A stretch of DNA of 64,000 bases, from the NCBI GenBank assembly GCA_949987705.1, contig OX465281.1:158672393-158736392 (forward strand), in the 5' to 3' direction. The notes beneath the pieces are model-generated. The model was given only the letters and a program-made list of their open reading frames with translations, was not told where the DNA came from and did not search any database. Position numbers and translations under genes: made by a program. Position 1 is the first letter of the stretch, and each line of letters opens with the position of its first letter. Origin of the DNA: Thereva unica. Lineage: Eukaryota; Arthropoda; Insecta; Diptera; Therevidae. Of the stretch, positions 20,566-31,930 are shown piece by piece.

Positions 20566-23500
20566 ATGTTGAAGCTTAGGGCTCAGGTAGACGAGGAGCT
20601 TGGAAAGTTTAGTAAATTTTCCATCACCAACGATATGATAACGCATATCAGGCGTTTCAATCTGAGGGGACGCAAAATTACTTTCAAAATCAATAGCCCA
20701 CCTGCAAATGTGGAACCCTCAGATTGGATCAAAAGTGCAGTTGACGATATTGTTCAACACGCACTCTTAGAAGTTCAGCCGGATGATTTCCTTGGTTTTA
20801 CCTTTTGTGGAGCGTTCTTTATGGAGAAAGGTCCAGGGTGGTTAAGTTACAGATCGGCCTCCACATTGAAAGTATCCGATGTGTGGGACACCATTGGAAA
20901 AATTTTTCAAAGCAATTCAAGAGGATTAAGTACCGACACGTTTTGCTTGAATGTTACCACAGTTAGACAAGGGAGGGGAAGTGATAGAAGAAGGAAATAC
21001 AGCTCATTTGATGAGGAATGTGCAAAGAGAAGGGGTATCGTACTAATAAAAAACAAGGATAGCCTATGTCTAGCAAGAGCATTGATTGTTGCCATGTCCA
21101 AAGTGAATAAGGAGACAGAGTTTGACACAGTGAGGCGGGATATTGGAAAATTACAAACTCAACGAGCAACAGAACTTTTGTCTGAATCCAGGATAAATAT
21201 ACACAATGAAGGTGCCGGAATTCCGAAGTTGCAAAAATTCCAAGAACATCTGAAAGATTATAAGATTATAGTGTATAGATATGGTGCTAAAGGAAGAGAT
21301 GTGGTATTTGAGGGACAAAATACCAAAAAAAAAAACTAAATTTACTGTACCACAACAATCATTACAACGTCATAGGTTCGCTAACTGCAGCATTTTGCTG
21401 TGCGTATTATTGCGAGAAATGTCATGTACCATACAATACCAAAAACGATCACAGATGTGGAGGAACCTGTCCTTGCTGCCAACAGACTCCAGCATGCGCT
21501 AAAGACTGTACCGTCAAGCTGTGTAAAGAATGTAATCGACATTTTAGAGGAGAATGTTGCTTCAACTATCACAAAGCTTCAGGGTCGTTAAATAAGAAGA
21601 GTGTTTGTGAGGTAATAAAAAAGTGCAAAGATTGTCTAAAGACACATAAAGCAGATAAAACTCATATATGCGGTGAATATTATTGCAAGATCTGTAATAA
21701 ACACGTGGAACAAGGACACTTCTGCTTTATCCAACCGCATGTCAGAACACCCCCAACAAAAGACACTCTTTTCGTCTTTTACGACTTGGAAACAAGACAG
21801 GAGAAGATTGTAGGAGAAAAATATATAGAGGGAGAATCAGCTGGAGGCATAAAGCTTCATGAACCGAATTTATGTGTTGTTGCAAAGCGTTGTGAACTCT
21901 GCTTGGATATAGAAAAGTTACATTTTTGTAAAAAATGTGGATATAGATTAAAGATTTACCAAACTAATGTAGTGAACAAGTTTTTGAAAGATTTGTTGGA
22001 ATTAAGGAAGGGCAAATTTAAAAGGATAGTATGAGCCCATCGCAAGTATCAAAGGCCTTTGATCTACCGGCAGTGTATAAAAAAGGGTACTTTCCTCATC
22101 TATTTAACACGTTTGAGAATAGGAAATATATTGGGAAATTACCGGCTGTAGAATATTACAGTCCCGACTCAATGAAAACTGAAGATCGTGATAGTTTCCT
22201 CAAGTGGTACGAGAAACATAAAAATGAAGACTTTGATTGCAGCGTGATATTTTAGACTATTGCCTTAGCGACGTACAGATTTTGACAGAGGCGTGTTTAA
22301 AATTTAGAAAATTGATGTTAGTAGAATGCAAAGTTGATCCATTTGTTGAGGCGACAACTATTGCCTCTGCATGCAATTTAGTTTTTCGGCGCAATTTTCT
22401 TAGACCGAATACTATTGGTATTATTCCAAGAACGGGATATAGATATGCCGATAATCAGTCAGCAATAGCAATTCAATGGCTAATATCTGAAGAAAAACGC
22501 CGAGGAATTATTAATATTAATATTAAAATTAATATTACACATGCAGCCAAACAAAGAGAAGTTGTTCTGAAAGGAGTAAAAGTAGATGGCTATTGTGCAG
22601 AGTCTAATCAAATTTTTGAATTCCATGGTTGCTATTACCATGGACACCCCACATGTTTGAAACATAACCGTGATCAACCTCTTCATGACGACCATAGCGA
22701 TACTCTAAATCACCGATATGAAGTAACAACCGCAAAGACGGAGCGTTTACGTTCTTATGGATACGAGGTCATTGAGATGTGGGAGTGTGATTTTCTCAGG
22801 CTGATGGAAACGAATAAAGACATTCAAGCTTTAAGAGACCATCCTTTACTGGTACATTCACCTTTAAATCCTCGAGATGCTTTTTATGGGGGTCGAACAG
22901 GTAATGTTTATACACATTACGAATGCAAGCCAGGGAGTCAATTCTGGTTCGGTGCAGTGAAAATGTGAAAAAAAGTTTACACTTGACGTTTTACACACCT
23001 TTTTTCACTTTATCACTGCACTCAACCTGAAAAAGCGATTCTCGTTGCATTCGTGTAAACTTAATGCTGAATAAAAGCTGAATTGAATTTTTATACTAGC
23101 AAGTGACAGTTTATCAAATCTAGTAGGTACATATCTAAAGTGTAAACTTTTCACGACTTCACTCTAAATTTCACGGTGTAAAAAAATTTTATACGTGCAA
23201 AGTTTTTGACAATGGTTTGCACGGTATAATAATCGCAAGCAAAGGTGTAAACGTGTAAAGTGTTTTCACATTTTCACTGCACCGAACCAGAATTGCCCCC
23301 CAGGTGGAAAAATAAAATACATAGATGTATGTTCATTGTATCCATGGGTTTGCAAGTATGGAAAATTCCCAATTGGTCACCCTGAATTATATGTATGTCG
23401 GAACAGATGCATGCTCCAAAGTTGATTTAGGTAAAATAGATGGTCTGATCAAATGTAAAATTTTACCGCCCGAAGGAATGTATCACCCCGTTCTACCGAT

Positions 23501-24624
23501 TAGACAGAATAATAAATTAATGTTCCCCTTATGTCATAGATGTAGTGAGGAGAAAAACCAACATCATGAATGCACACACACGGATGAACAAAGAGCTCTT
23601 ATTGGAACATGGGTAATTGACGAGGTAAAAACAGCTCTAAGTAGAGGATACAAAATGCTGAATACATAAAAAATATGGAGTTACAAAACTGAGGCGTACG
23701 ATAAATCAAACCATTCGGGTGGACTGTTTACTTCAATGATGAACAAATTTATCAAGATGAAACAGCAGGTATCAGGATGGCCCAGCAAATGCAGTTCGGA
23801 TGAAGAGGAAAAGAGGAAATACCTGGAGGAATTTCTGCAAAATGAAGGTGTAAAACTGGAGTATTCAGAAGTTAATAAAAATCCAGGGCTAAGATCATTA
23901 GCCAAGTTAATTTTAAACTCCTTTTGGGGAAAATTTGTACAGCGAGAAAACCAACCGAAGACCAATATAATTAACAGTTCAGGAGAGTTGTATTAGTTTC
24001 TAATAAATCCGGCAGTAGAGGTACAACATCTTCTTCCAGTCAATGAAGAAACGCTTATTGTAAACTGGAATTACAGAGAAGAAGCTGCAGAATCTCTAGG
24101 AACAGTTAACGTTTCTATAGCATCTTATAAAACCGCACAGGCACGACTTAAGTTATTTAGCTATTTGTAGCAGCTTAGAGAAAGAGTTTTATATTATGAC
24201 ACTGATTCTGTCATATATATTAGCAGAGAGGGAGAATACGATCCCCCGACTGGAGATATGAACGATGAATTAGAATGCTACGGTCCTGGCAGTTATATAA
24301 AAACTTTTACAAGTGGAGGCCCTAAAAATTATGCATATGCAGTTTATAGCACAAGGGATGAATCCATCAATGTAGAGAGTAAAGTAAAAGGAATCTGTCT
24401 GAATTATGAAGCTTCGCAACATGTCAATTTAGATTCAATTAAAAATATGATATTAAATGACAACGAGGAAGACCACATTCCTATCCTATCAAAAAATATT
24501 CGCCGCACAAAAGACCACGAGGTAGTAACAGTTAATAAAAAAATATAAGGTGACTTCAAATAAACGAAGATTTCTGGAAGATTTCAGCTCCCTACCATAT
24601 GGGTTTAAAAGACAGAAAAGATGA
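20566..24624 (+). pseudogene. Polinton protein-primed DNA polymerase B, broken
   Basis: The N-terminal segment (20566-21339) is the usual Polinton leader. It is followed by a cysteine-rich region with repeated CxxC pairs (about 21380-21700). Exo I is FVFYDLETRQE (about 21778), and Exo III is YCLSDVQIL (about 22258). Palm motif A, YIDVCSLYP, lies at about 23310; motif B, KNPGLRSLAKLILNSFWGKF, at about 23880; motif C, YYDTDSVIY, at about 24200. The end is GFKRQKR at 24624. Exo II is missing through an internal deletion at about 22028. Several frameshifts, stops (for example at 23666, 23994 and 24168) and a MITE at 22935-23299 destroy the gene. Confidence 0.88.
22935..23299. mobile_element. 365 bp MITE inside the polymerase gene
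   Basis: The ends are inverted: CAATTCTGGTTCGGTGCAGT on the left and its complement on the right, about 33 bp of match just inside the tips. The element is flanked by CCAGG at 22930-22934 and 23300-23304. It has no coding capacity. It sits a few codons before palm motif A. The 5 bp duplication does not settle the superfamily. Confidence 0.85.
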
Positions 24625-24891
24625 GAAAATGTGTTTGTGAGACAACAACAGAGATAAATATATGAATTTGTTGCTGCTTACACTTTTGAACCATGCCAAT
24701 TTAGGAAAATAAGATATATGAATAAGTTTCGTGGTGTAGGCCTAATGGGGATACCACATGATAAAAAAAGCGCACCAATAAACTCTACCCCAGGGGTTGG
24801 TGTGGAAATGAGTTCCATATTTGTTAAGATATATAAGACATTAAAATGTATTTAAGAGTCATTTGATATTTTCTCCTGGATCGTTAAAGTC

Positions 24892-25358
24892 ATGAATTCG
24901 GCAACTGTTATTTTGGATATACAATTTGTCAGTGGAGTAAATGGTCAGCTGTTTGTTAAGGAGATGGTAGTCTTACAACACGGATCACTTCGAGCTTATA
25001 CTATTTAAAGCCACCTTTTCCGTATAGTGAATTGACACCAAGAGCTCGTTGGCAGGATGATTTCAACTTTAGCAAAATAAATGGATTAAGATGGAATGGT
25101 GGAAATATTGATTACAATGAATTACCCAACCTATTGACGAATTATTCAAATTCAACAATTTATGTAAAAGGATTGGAAAAGGAGAAATTTATACGGAAAT
25201 ACCTCCCTGAAGCGAAAATAATCCAGCTGGAAATACCAAAACTAAGTAACTTGGAAAACTTTGAGTATTTCTGTATGATACATGGAAAGTCACCTACTCT
25301 TCGATGTGCCGTTCAAAATTGTGTTAATATATGTATATTTATACATGTTAGTGAATAA
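24892..25358 (+). pseudogene. Conserved Polinton protein downstream of polymerase, one frameshift
   Basis: It begins MNSATVILDIQFVSGVNGQL at 24892. The frame changes near 25005 and continues as LKPPFPYSELTPRARWQDDF, then NGLRWNGGNIDYNELPNLL, then IYVKGLEKEKFIRKYLPEA. This arrangement recurs in arthropod Polintons and dispersed insect proteins. The start LDIQ... VKE and the later acidic residues suggest a DEDD-type exonuclease fold, which is inference only. It follows the polymerase on the same strand and converges with the small gene at 25396. Confidence 0.55.
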
Positions 25359-25395
25359 ATTTTTTAAATAAAAGATATCTTTAGTTTTATTTTAT

Positions 25396-25752
25396 TTATT
25401 TGCATTCAAAATTTATCGTATCAAAAACAAGATTTGCAATACAGTACAATGGTATTTCATAAAAAAGTCGATTATAATTTAAGTGTACATAAGATGTTCG
25501 ACTTGGAATAAAAAAATCTTCACATGCTAATGTCAATACATTTTTTTCTTTACATTTTTCAACATATTTTTTATAACATTCTTTCACACTATCCGCAGCA
25601 TTGTTATTCTGGTACATAACGATGTTTAAAAATTTCAGCATTTCAAATAGTTTACAAAATTCAGCCTGTCTTAAGGTGATGCTGCCACTGCCAACGGGGA
25701 TTTTGTGGTCTTTTTGCAGCTTTGGTTGATTTGCTGGAGATGTATTTTCCAT
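25396..25752 (-). CDS. Small Polinton protein, function unknown
   Basis: 118 codons from an ATG at 25752. Mostly helical, with charged residues and three central cysteines; no membrane segment or recognisable motif. It lies between the polymerase-side genes and the protease in the leftward cluster. Confidence 0.45.
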   Translation of the reverse strand: MENTSPANQPKLQKDHKIPVGSGSITLRQAEFCKLFEMLKFLNIVMYQNNNAADSVKECYKKYVEKCKEKNVLTLACEDFFIPSRTSYVHLNYNRLFYEIPLYCIANLVFDTINFECK

Positions 25753-25866
25753 TTTGATTTTAAAGCGCTAAGATAGCTGAAAATTGTTGTCCATTCAGAA
25801 TAAGATAGCGATATTGGTATCAGTCCGTGGCGATGAAACACTATTTTTGCCTCAAATGATGATGGG

Positions 25867-26052
25867 TCAAATCCAAGAATTATTTTCCGGTTGTGACAAT
25901 CGTCCAGAATCCAGATGATATGTGTAGTTTAATAACAGATTTTCACGCACAACTTTTGCTTCACATTTGGACAACTTCTTTTCTCCTTTAGCACCAGTGG
26001 TCCTTTGTCTCTTACGTGATGGCTCCATGCTACTCAATTTAAACTTATACAC
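25867..26052 (-). CDS. Small basic Polinton protein fragment
   Basis: 61 codons with the basic stretch EPSRKRQRTTGAKGEKK near the start, which could act as a nuclear localisation signal. A second ATG (codon 9) lies just before it and may be the true start. I do not recognise the rest; it may once have joined the frame at 25396-25752. Confidence 0.4.
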   Translation of the reverse strand: MYKFKLSSMEPSRKRQRTTGAKGEKKLSKCEAKVVRENLLLNYTYHLDSGRLSQPENNSWI

Positions 26053-26058
26053 TGAATA

Positions 26059-26640
26059 TTAACATCCTCTGTTTAGGGTTTTTATAGTACTGACCTCTAC
26101 TTTGCATGATTGGTTACAGAAATCTCCACCATTTTGTGAAAAATTCTTTAAATATAAATTAATAATTTTATTATCATTTGAAATGAAATCGCTGGAGGCG
26201 AATTCTTTTAAAAAAGTTTTCAAGCTTTTTCCTCTGCATCGTGAATATAGAAATACACAGCAATACATAATGTCCACAAGTTGCTGAAAATTGACTTTGC
26301 AATCGTTTTTTATTATTCAAAAAATTCTTTGAATTATTTAATATAATTCTTTGAAAATATTTATTGGTGGGATACCTTCCAAAAGAGTCAAAGTACTCTG
26401 CCGAGCCTTGTTTAGGAAAATAAAAGGCAACCCAATGAGTTCCGTCTTTGTGTGCTGGATCTGTATTAGCTATGACAGACACATGATGTTTTTTTTATTT
26501 TTTGTGGTAGATGATTGCATGGGAATGCATTATTTCCTTCGTAAACGTTTTATTTTGCGCAGTGAATCCAGCGAAAGAGACTTTTTTAAAAAAGGTATAT
26601 TCACCTCCGCAAAAGTATTCCACATTAATTAAACAGCTCA
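26059..26640 (-). pseudogene. Adenain-like cysteine protease of the Polinton, frameshifted
   Basis: The core shows VIANTDPAHKDGTHWVAFYF with the catalytic His in GTHW, then EYFDSFG. Next comes the catalytic Cys in ATCGHYVLLC (about 26270-26285), the order of Ulp1/adenovirus-type maturation proteases. The N-terminal third (to about 26640) and the tail (26059-26200, ending KTLNRGC) are in other frames, and a stop precedes the core. In Polintons this enzyme processes capsid precursors. It lies directly downstream of the capsid gene. Confidence 0.78.
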
Positions 26641-26696
26641 TTGTTACCGTAATAAATCAATTCACCAACTAACAGTTGGAACATATCGTATCCACC

Positions 26697-26703
26697 TTAT
26701 ATA
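26697..26703 (-). promoter_or_regulatory. TATA box upstream of the protease gene
   Basis: TATATAA on the minus strand, about 60 bp before the protease's start region and immediately 3' of the capsid gene's end, suggesting each leftward gene has its own promoter. Confidence 0.45.
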
Positions 26704-26706
26704 GAT

Positions 26707-28003
26707 TTAAAAATTTGTGTAAACATTTCGATTCTTGTCAATTTCAATGCTTCCATCGTACTCGGCATATACAATGCATGTCACACTATTTTTTAACGCG
26801 TCTCTAAATTTTCCTTCAACTCGTACTGTTCCCTGATTTAGTAAATTGCCGCAAGTTGCGTTGTATGAATTGTCTGTTGTTAAATCGAAAGCGAGAAGAA
26901 AACATCCCTTGTCAAATAATTTCTTGGATATTTGATGACCTTTATCGAAATAATGAATACCTGTTCCTCTGAATAACGTATTGTATCCGCGTGTACTAAT
27001 CGGATTATCTTTTGAGTAGTCAAATTCGAGAGGTTGATTTGGTATCTGCACACAATTCACTGATAAATTGAATCTGGTAATGTTGTTATGATTAAAGTTG
27101 AAGGGGTTCTTTGCTCTTCTGCCAGTGTAAGCATCATTGTCCACCATACCAAAAATTATTAAGTTCGGTAACTGTCCGATGACGATATTATCCAGTGAAA
27201 GTGTGAATGTGTTTGCTGGAATAGTGTAACTTTTAACTTCAACCCGCTTGTATGGGTATATGGCGTTTGATCGCTGTAAACCTGTCTCATGTGCTAATAA
27301 AATATTCGGATTAACTGTCACGTGATTCATGTACATGGTTGCATCCAAGATTTTTAATTGTGGTGAGTCGGTCCCGTCCTTGGATAAAACATAAAATTCT
27401 GGTTTTTCAAGTGATAAAACTACACGTAAATCGACACCGTTTAATAGCAACTTATCCTGATTAAGCAAGTCAGTATGGATTTTCCCCATCAATTCAACTA
27501 CATTACTTTTATTGAAGAGTTTTTGACGATTTAAATAGCCTTGATGTAATTCAGCGACGGGTTTATCGATATCTGCAATTTCCGTGTCATCTTTGTCAGC
27601 CAACCGACTCCAAATGGGTAGATGCCGCATCTTTGCCATAATTTAATAAATTCTCAATATAAGCTCGATAATTGAAATTGTGATCGGTTTGAGCAATTGG
27701 TTTTCCATTTAAATATACGGTGCATTGACGAAATATGGAGTGCAAGATGTTGTTTATTAAATCTGGAGCATCACCTTCATTCGGATAAAGTTCTTCTTTT
27801 CTATCTTTTATTTTAATTAACTGCAGTTTTAAACGAATATAGATGCTAGATAAATCTCGATATGTATCTCCATGACCCAAAATTACAAACTCTAGAACGG
27901 AAGAGTCGTCGAGTGAGGCTATTGGCTTATAGGCTACTTCTTCTGTTTTCAAAATATTGCTCTGAACTGGTGGTGTGGAAAAAAGATTCAATTCCGATTT
28001 CAG
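26707..28003 (-). pseudogene. Polinton major capsid protein, frameshifted and cut at the N terminus
   Basis: Two frames (28003-27596 and 27639-26707) make up a capsid protein of about 430 residues. The first holds ELNLFSTPPVQSN, VLEFVILGHGDTYRDLSSIY and FRQCTVYLNGKPIAQ. The second holds KRVEVKSYTIPANTFTLSLD, FGMVDNDAYTGRRAKNPFNF, and ends EYDGSIEIDKNRNVYTNF. These are the landmarks of Polinton double jelly-roll capsid proteins. A single extra base near 27612 breaks the frame. There is no ATG: the frame runs into a SINE at 28004 that removed the first residues. Confidence 0.85.
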
Positions 28004-28324
28004 GGTGGGCCTCGGTAGTCTAGGGGTAAGGCGCCTGACTACAATCCCCAGAGGTCCCGGGTTCGATTCCCGGCGGTGCCACGGTCCTAGCTTTTCCTAA
28101 TTTCCCACCTACATAACTTTCCTTCTTTCTTCTTCCCTCTTTGCATTCCTGATTCCTCCTGTCATAGCCTTCACTAGTTCTCTTCCCCGCTCCACCAAGC
28201 GCATGTCATCGGTTGGTTGATGAGATTCAACTCGTTTCAGGAGGCATAACACTCCAGCGAGTTGTTCTCGATGCCCCGATGTCAGAGTCGCGAAATGGTT
28301 GGGAGTAGGTGAAATAAAAATACC
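28004..28324 (+). mobile_element. tRNA-derived SINE inserted at the capsid gene start
   Basis: The head has a polymerase III A box-like TAGTCTAGGGGTAAGG (28017-28032) and a perfect B box GGTTCGATTCC (about 28060). A T-stem CCGGG/CCCGG is formed, but the acceptor stem does not pair well. An unrelated ~240 bp body follows, ending in an A-rich GAAATAAAAAT near 28311-28322. Boundaries are approximate because I could not find a clear target duplication. Confidence 0.65.
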
Positions 28325-28459
28325 GCAGCCTTTTCTTTGACTTTCAGTTTTGCAATTTCTCGTGCGTTTAGGTGTTTTTCCACCTCTTTTGCGTTTAAGA
28401 ACTGGTTTTATATGCAAGGTTGTAAACGGATTCGGTCTTTTTATACCTGCTCCACTCAT
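28325..28459 (-). pseudogene. Small basic Polinton structural protein, truncated by the SINE
   Basis: It starts at an ATG at 28459 with MSGAGIKRPNPFTTLHIKPV, then KRKRGGKTPKRTR and KGCG before running into the SINE. The basic character resembles adenovirus core-type or small capsid-associated proteins of Polintons. It lies between the minor capsid and major capsid genes, five bases after the former's stop. Confidence 0.55.
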
Positions 28460-28463
28460 GCCG

Positions 28464-28777
28464 TCACAGTTTATTTATACCTTTCTGAGCTAGATCTTGG
28501 GCAGCAAGTCTACCGTGATCTTTTAAAATAACTTTAACTGATTTGCTGCTGATGTTTTTATCCTGTATTATCGCCTGTCCCGTTTTTACAGCCTGTTGTG
28601 CCAATGTTTTTAATCCTGATGTAGCTATGGGTTTTAAGTGTCGAAATAATGCACTGAAGAAGCTACCGATACGTCTTCCAGGTTGATAAATGACTGGACC
28701 ACGATATAATTCTCCAATATCTGACAGGCCGCCGCCGCTTTGTATTAAAAATAATAACGTGAATAATAGGAATCCAT
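28464..28777 (-). pseudogene. Polinton minor capsid protein, one frameshift
   Basis: The start MDSYYSRYYF (ATG at 28777) is in one frame. A single-base slip in a T run then leads to QSGGGLSDIGELYRGPVIYQ, followed by RIGSFFSALFRHLKPI. The C terminus ends LAAQDLAQKGINKL before TGA at 28464. The glycine-rich start followed by RxIGSFxxxLFR is typical of the small virion protein next to the Polinton capsid gene. No ATG exists in the main frame, so this copy is broken. Confidence 0.65.
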
Positions 28778-28787
28778 TTCGTAATTC

Positions 28788-28795
28788 TATTTATA
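28788..28795 (-). promoter_or_regulatory. TATA box of the minor capsid gene
   Basis: TATAAATA on the minus strand, 11 bp upstream of the ATG at 28777. The spacing is short for an insect TATA box, so the leader would be minimal or the box may be fortuitous. Confidence 0.4.
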
Positions 28796-28938
28796 CTATG
28801 CAAGAACAGCCTGTTGTGCAAATATTTATAGTTTTTATTGTCTTTTAAAATGTAGCATTACATACATATGTAGGAATATAACTTGTTTTAAAGTCTACTA
28901 ACTCACCTTGATGATCAGTTATTTTTATAGAAATACTT

Positions 28939-30408
28939 TCAATAAAAGTTTTTTTCAATGGGACAGTATTCTACATGTTCAAATCTTAATATAGTACCAC
29001 ACTCTTGAATCGGTATTATTCGTAGATATCTTACTAGTTTGTCGCCTATAGCTCTAGGTTGAATAATATCAGTGTATATATGCATTATATTTTTCTCAGA
29101 GCAATTTTTTGTAGTTTCTTGTGTACTTCTTGGTAATCGCAACATTAATTCTTTAATTGTTGTATCAAGAGAATTAATTTTTTTCCATTATTGACATATG
29201 CTCTTGGCGTAAGCCCGCAATGTCAAATGACTCTTTTATTTCTGTCAACAATGCATCAGGATTACGTTTGTTTTCAGGTGTTTGCAGAAATACATCTGTG
29301 ATGAAGTTTGACAGATTTTCTATGTTTGTATTAATAGGTACTGATGGAGATAAAAATTCGCCCGAGCTTTGTTTTTCATATGGGACCTGCAAAATTTCAC
29401 TGTTTTTAGTTATTTGCCGTTGCTCGGGTGTCTTTGCTTTGAGTGAATCTTTCTTCAGTCTATTCAATATTTCAAAAATTGTATTTTTAATTTCAATAAT
29501 TCGTTTATGTTTTTCTTCCTCGCTAAGTTGTTTATCGTCAAAGTGTAAATTGGCTAAAAGCAATGTCATGAGATCTTTAACATTCAACTGTGAGGGTAGT
29601 GGTTTTTTTATTTTTATCGTAACACCCAATTCCTCTAAACGGAGTTCGAATACATCATGCTTCTTTTCATTACCTTTTTGCTCTTTATTTTCAGCTGTTT
29701 TTATGCTAGCCGTTGGATGTGTATAATTGTCTTTGTATTCTTCAAAACAGGATGTTTTCTATTCTTCCTAGGAACTTGACCAAATACATCATAAACAAAA
29801 TCTTCAATTGATTCATAGTTCTTATATTTTAAAACAACGTTTTCTGAAGTCTTTTTTCCTTGATATATGTGCAATATGTATTCGTCTGGCTCCTGCTTAT
29901 ACTTTGTTTCAGGGATAACTTCATTAAAGTGGTCATCTTCTAAGCGCTTCCACATTTTCGATTTAACATCATTCAAGTACATGGTATACCATGAAGGTGT
30001 AACTGCATTATAAAATGTTAATAAAAATGCTGAAAGGTTTATTTGTCCAGGTCTGCAACTAACTTGTTCAAGATTTTCTGGTGTCCATTCAAGTTTTACA
30101 TTTTCATTTATTTTGATGCTAAGTATTTTAAAATCCTTTTGATGCTGCTTTCTAGTTTCCTTTAACTGGTCATATTCACGCCTCACTCGTTTACGCACAT
30201 TTCCCCCATTGTTGGAGATTGCACGTTTTGTTATTTCAAAATTTGGTAATACAATTTCAGTTATTCCAACACGCCAATTCCCATGAAACTTGCATGGTTT
30301 AGCAAGTGCATTTGTAAAAGACGATAGCGTATTTTCCGGGTAAAATTGCATCGAGTTATTACTTAAAAGACATACGTAAAAATCATTTTCTTTTATTTCG
30401 ACTGGCAT
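28939..30408 (-). pseudogene. Polinton penton/fibre-like minor capsid protein, frameshifted
   Basis: The N-terminal frame (30408-29701) starts MPVEIKENDFYVCLLSNNSM and holds YPENTLSSFTNALAKP and NWRVGITEIVLPNFEI, a domain recurrent in Polinton vertex proteins. A lysine-rich, helical middle lies in 29700-29174. The C-terminal part holds HIYTDIIQPRAIGDKLVRYL and ends CPIEKNFY at 28939, the usual end of this protein. Two single-base slips, near 29700 and 29165 (the latter in an A run), separate the parts. Its N terminus follows the previous gene's stop by a few bases. Confidence 0.65.
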
Positions 30409-30411
30409 TGT

Positions 30412-31223
30412 TTACAGTCTTTCCCAAACAATGTCCGACATACTTGTAGTTCTATCCTCTTTAGTCTTCAGACGCTCACTCTGTCTAACACCGAGCTTAC
30501 GTAAAGGAAATGAAAGCAAATATTGACCAGATTCTAGCGGAGAGGGTATTAATATAGACTGTTTCTGGACTGCTTTTTGTTTTTCACTTTGTTCTAATTC
30601 TTCTATATGTTCGCTGGCTTCATCGGCAGTCATATTCGTAGGTACAGTATACTGCGTTACACCATCCTCAGCTGTGATTATTTTATAATCCTTTTCACGT
30701 GCATTAGGTGCAGATGTTGTTCTTAGTAATTTTGGTGGTGGCCTTAGAGTTTTTGCTATTCCGCTAGCTGATAATCGTCTTTTGGCGGCTGGTTATAAAG
30801 ATCTTTTGGCGGGGTTATGTTATGTGCTTCTTCAAAGACTTCTTCTTCGATTAGGAAATCCTTTGCTGGTGGTGGTGAAGTCTGTGTTAACACATCATCT
30901 TTAAATATAATTTTCGTTTTTGTGGTACTATCTCTTAAACTTTTTTGTTTGACATTATGTTCACGTGGCAAGTAAAAATTTGTTTCTTTATCCAACGTTC
31001 GTTTGGAATTCCTATTGTGATTTAAAAATGAAATTAGTTGGTTTCGATAGCTATACCATTTTTCGGAATCATTCATGTCTTTATTCTGTAGTATTTTATT
31101 CATTGCTCTATCAAAAATGGATTGATTTGCAGTCATTTCAATTTCATCTTTAAGCCTGTTGTAAACCTCTGGAGACAGAAGTAGCATCTTGTTAAGTCCA
31201 TTATTTCTATGCATATTTTTCAA
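30412..31223 (-). pseudogene. Polinton structural protein with LLLSPE motif, frameshifted
   Basis: From 31223 the frame reads NGLNKMLLLSPEVYNRLKDE, then FDRAMNKILQNKDMNDSEKW and a proline-rich stretch. Near 30756 the frame slips and continues through LRPPPKLLRTT to SDIVWERL at 30412. This early LLLSP motif followed by an FDRAM helix is seen in other Polintons beside the penton gene; its role is unknown. The start region overlaps the end of the upstream gene at 31207. Confidence 0.5.
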
Positions 31224-31357
31224 TTAATGAGCCGATAACTCCTAATAGTACACTTCCTAATAAAACTGGTAAAAAAACCTCCTCGTTGCACTAGTATTTT
31301 ACGCTGTTTAGCAACAGATCTCTTTGCGCAAATCAATTTACGCATGTCCTTTTTATA
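31207..31357 (-). pseudogene. C-terminal half of a Polinton structural gene split by the LINE
   Basis: It encodes KKDMRKLICAKRSVAKQRKI followed by LVQRGG and then, after one surplus T in a T run, FLPVLLGSVLLGVIGS and a stop at 31207. A basic segment plus a QRGGFLP hydrophobic end is typical of a small Polinton membrane- or capsid-associated protein. The N-terminal half lies at 43802-44008, on the far side of 12.4 kb of inserted retrotransposons. Confidence 0.6.
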
Positions 31358-31483
31358 CCTTTTTTTTATGAAAAAACCAAGCTTAGGTGTAACCCTTTGT
31401 ACTACCAGTCCGTCATGTCGTTCAGTTCATGGTGCAATGTCTAGTAGTAGCTTGGTTTGAAGAATAGAGGAGCATAGGAAAGG

Positions 31484-31930
31484 TTAGAGGGGGTCTGGAG
31501 GGTGTAGAAGAAAATGACGATGAACCTCACGTTTGAACTTTAAGGTGTTGTACGAGTTCGGAAATACTGACTGCGGGAGATTATTCCACAGTCGAGTTGT
31601 TCTATTCATAAACGAACTTCTAAACCGTATTGTGCGTGAACGAGGGGGCTGTAGGGTATGGGGGTGAGCCGAGCGGGCTAGTCTTGTGTTGCGGGAAAAG
31701 TATTGCCGTGCAGGAAGGAGGTCGTGAATTTCGGTGGAACAGTCGCCATGGTAATAGCGATCAAGTATGGAGAGGGCTGCTACATTCCTACTGTGGCTCA
31801 AGGTGTCTATGGAGGCGCGAAAGGGGCCATCACCAATGAGTTTGAGGGCACGATTTTGCACCTTGTCGAGACAAGCCAAGGTGGTTTTTGGGGCGCCTGC
31901 CCAGATATGCGAATTGTACTCTATGTAGGA
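31484..31930 (-). pseudogene. LINE reverse transcriptase C terminus
   Basis: The frame reads EYNSHIWAGAPKTTLACLDK, then LKLIGDGPFRASIDTLSHSR and ends EVHRHFLLHPPDPL at 31484. It is nearly identical to 51035-51470. It is cut at 31930 by the gypsy LTR, and lacks about 13 bp just beside the junction compared with the other copy. Confidence 0.8.

Noticed and set aside
28004..28082. Possible functional tRNA gene
   Set aside because: The B box is perfect but the acceptor stem does not pair and an unrelated body with an A-rich tail follows, so a SINE head is more likely.
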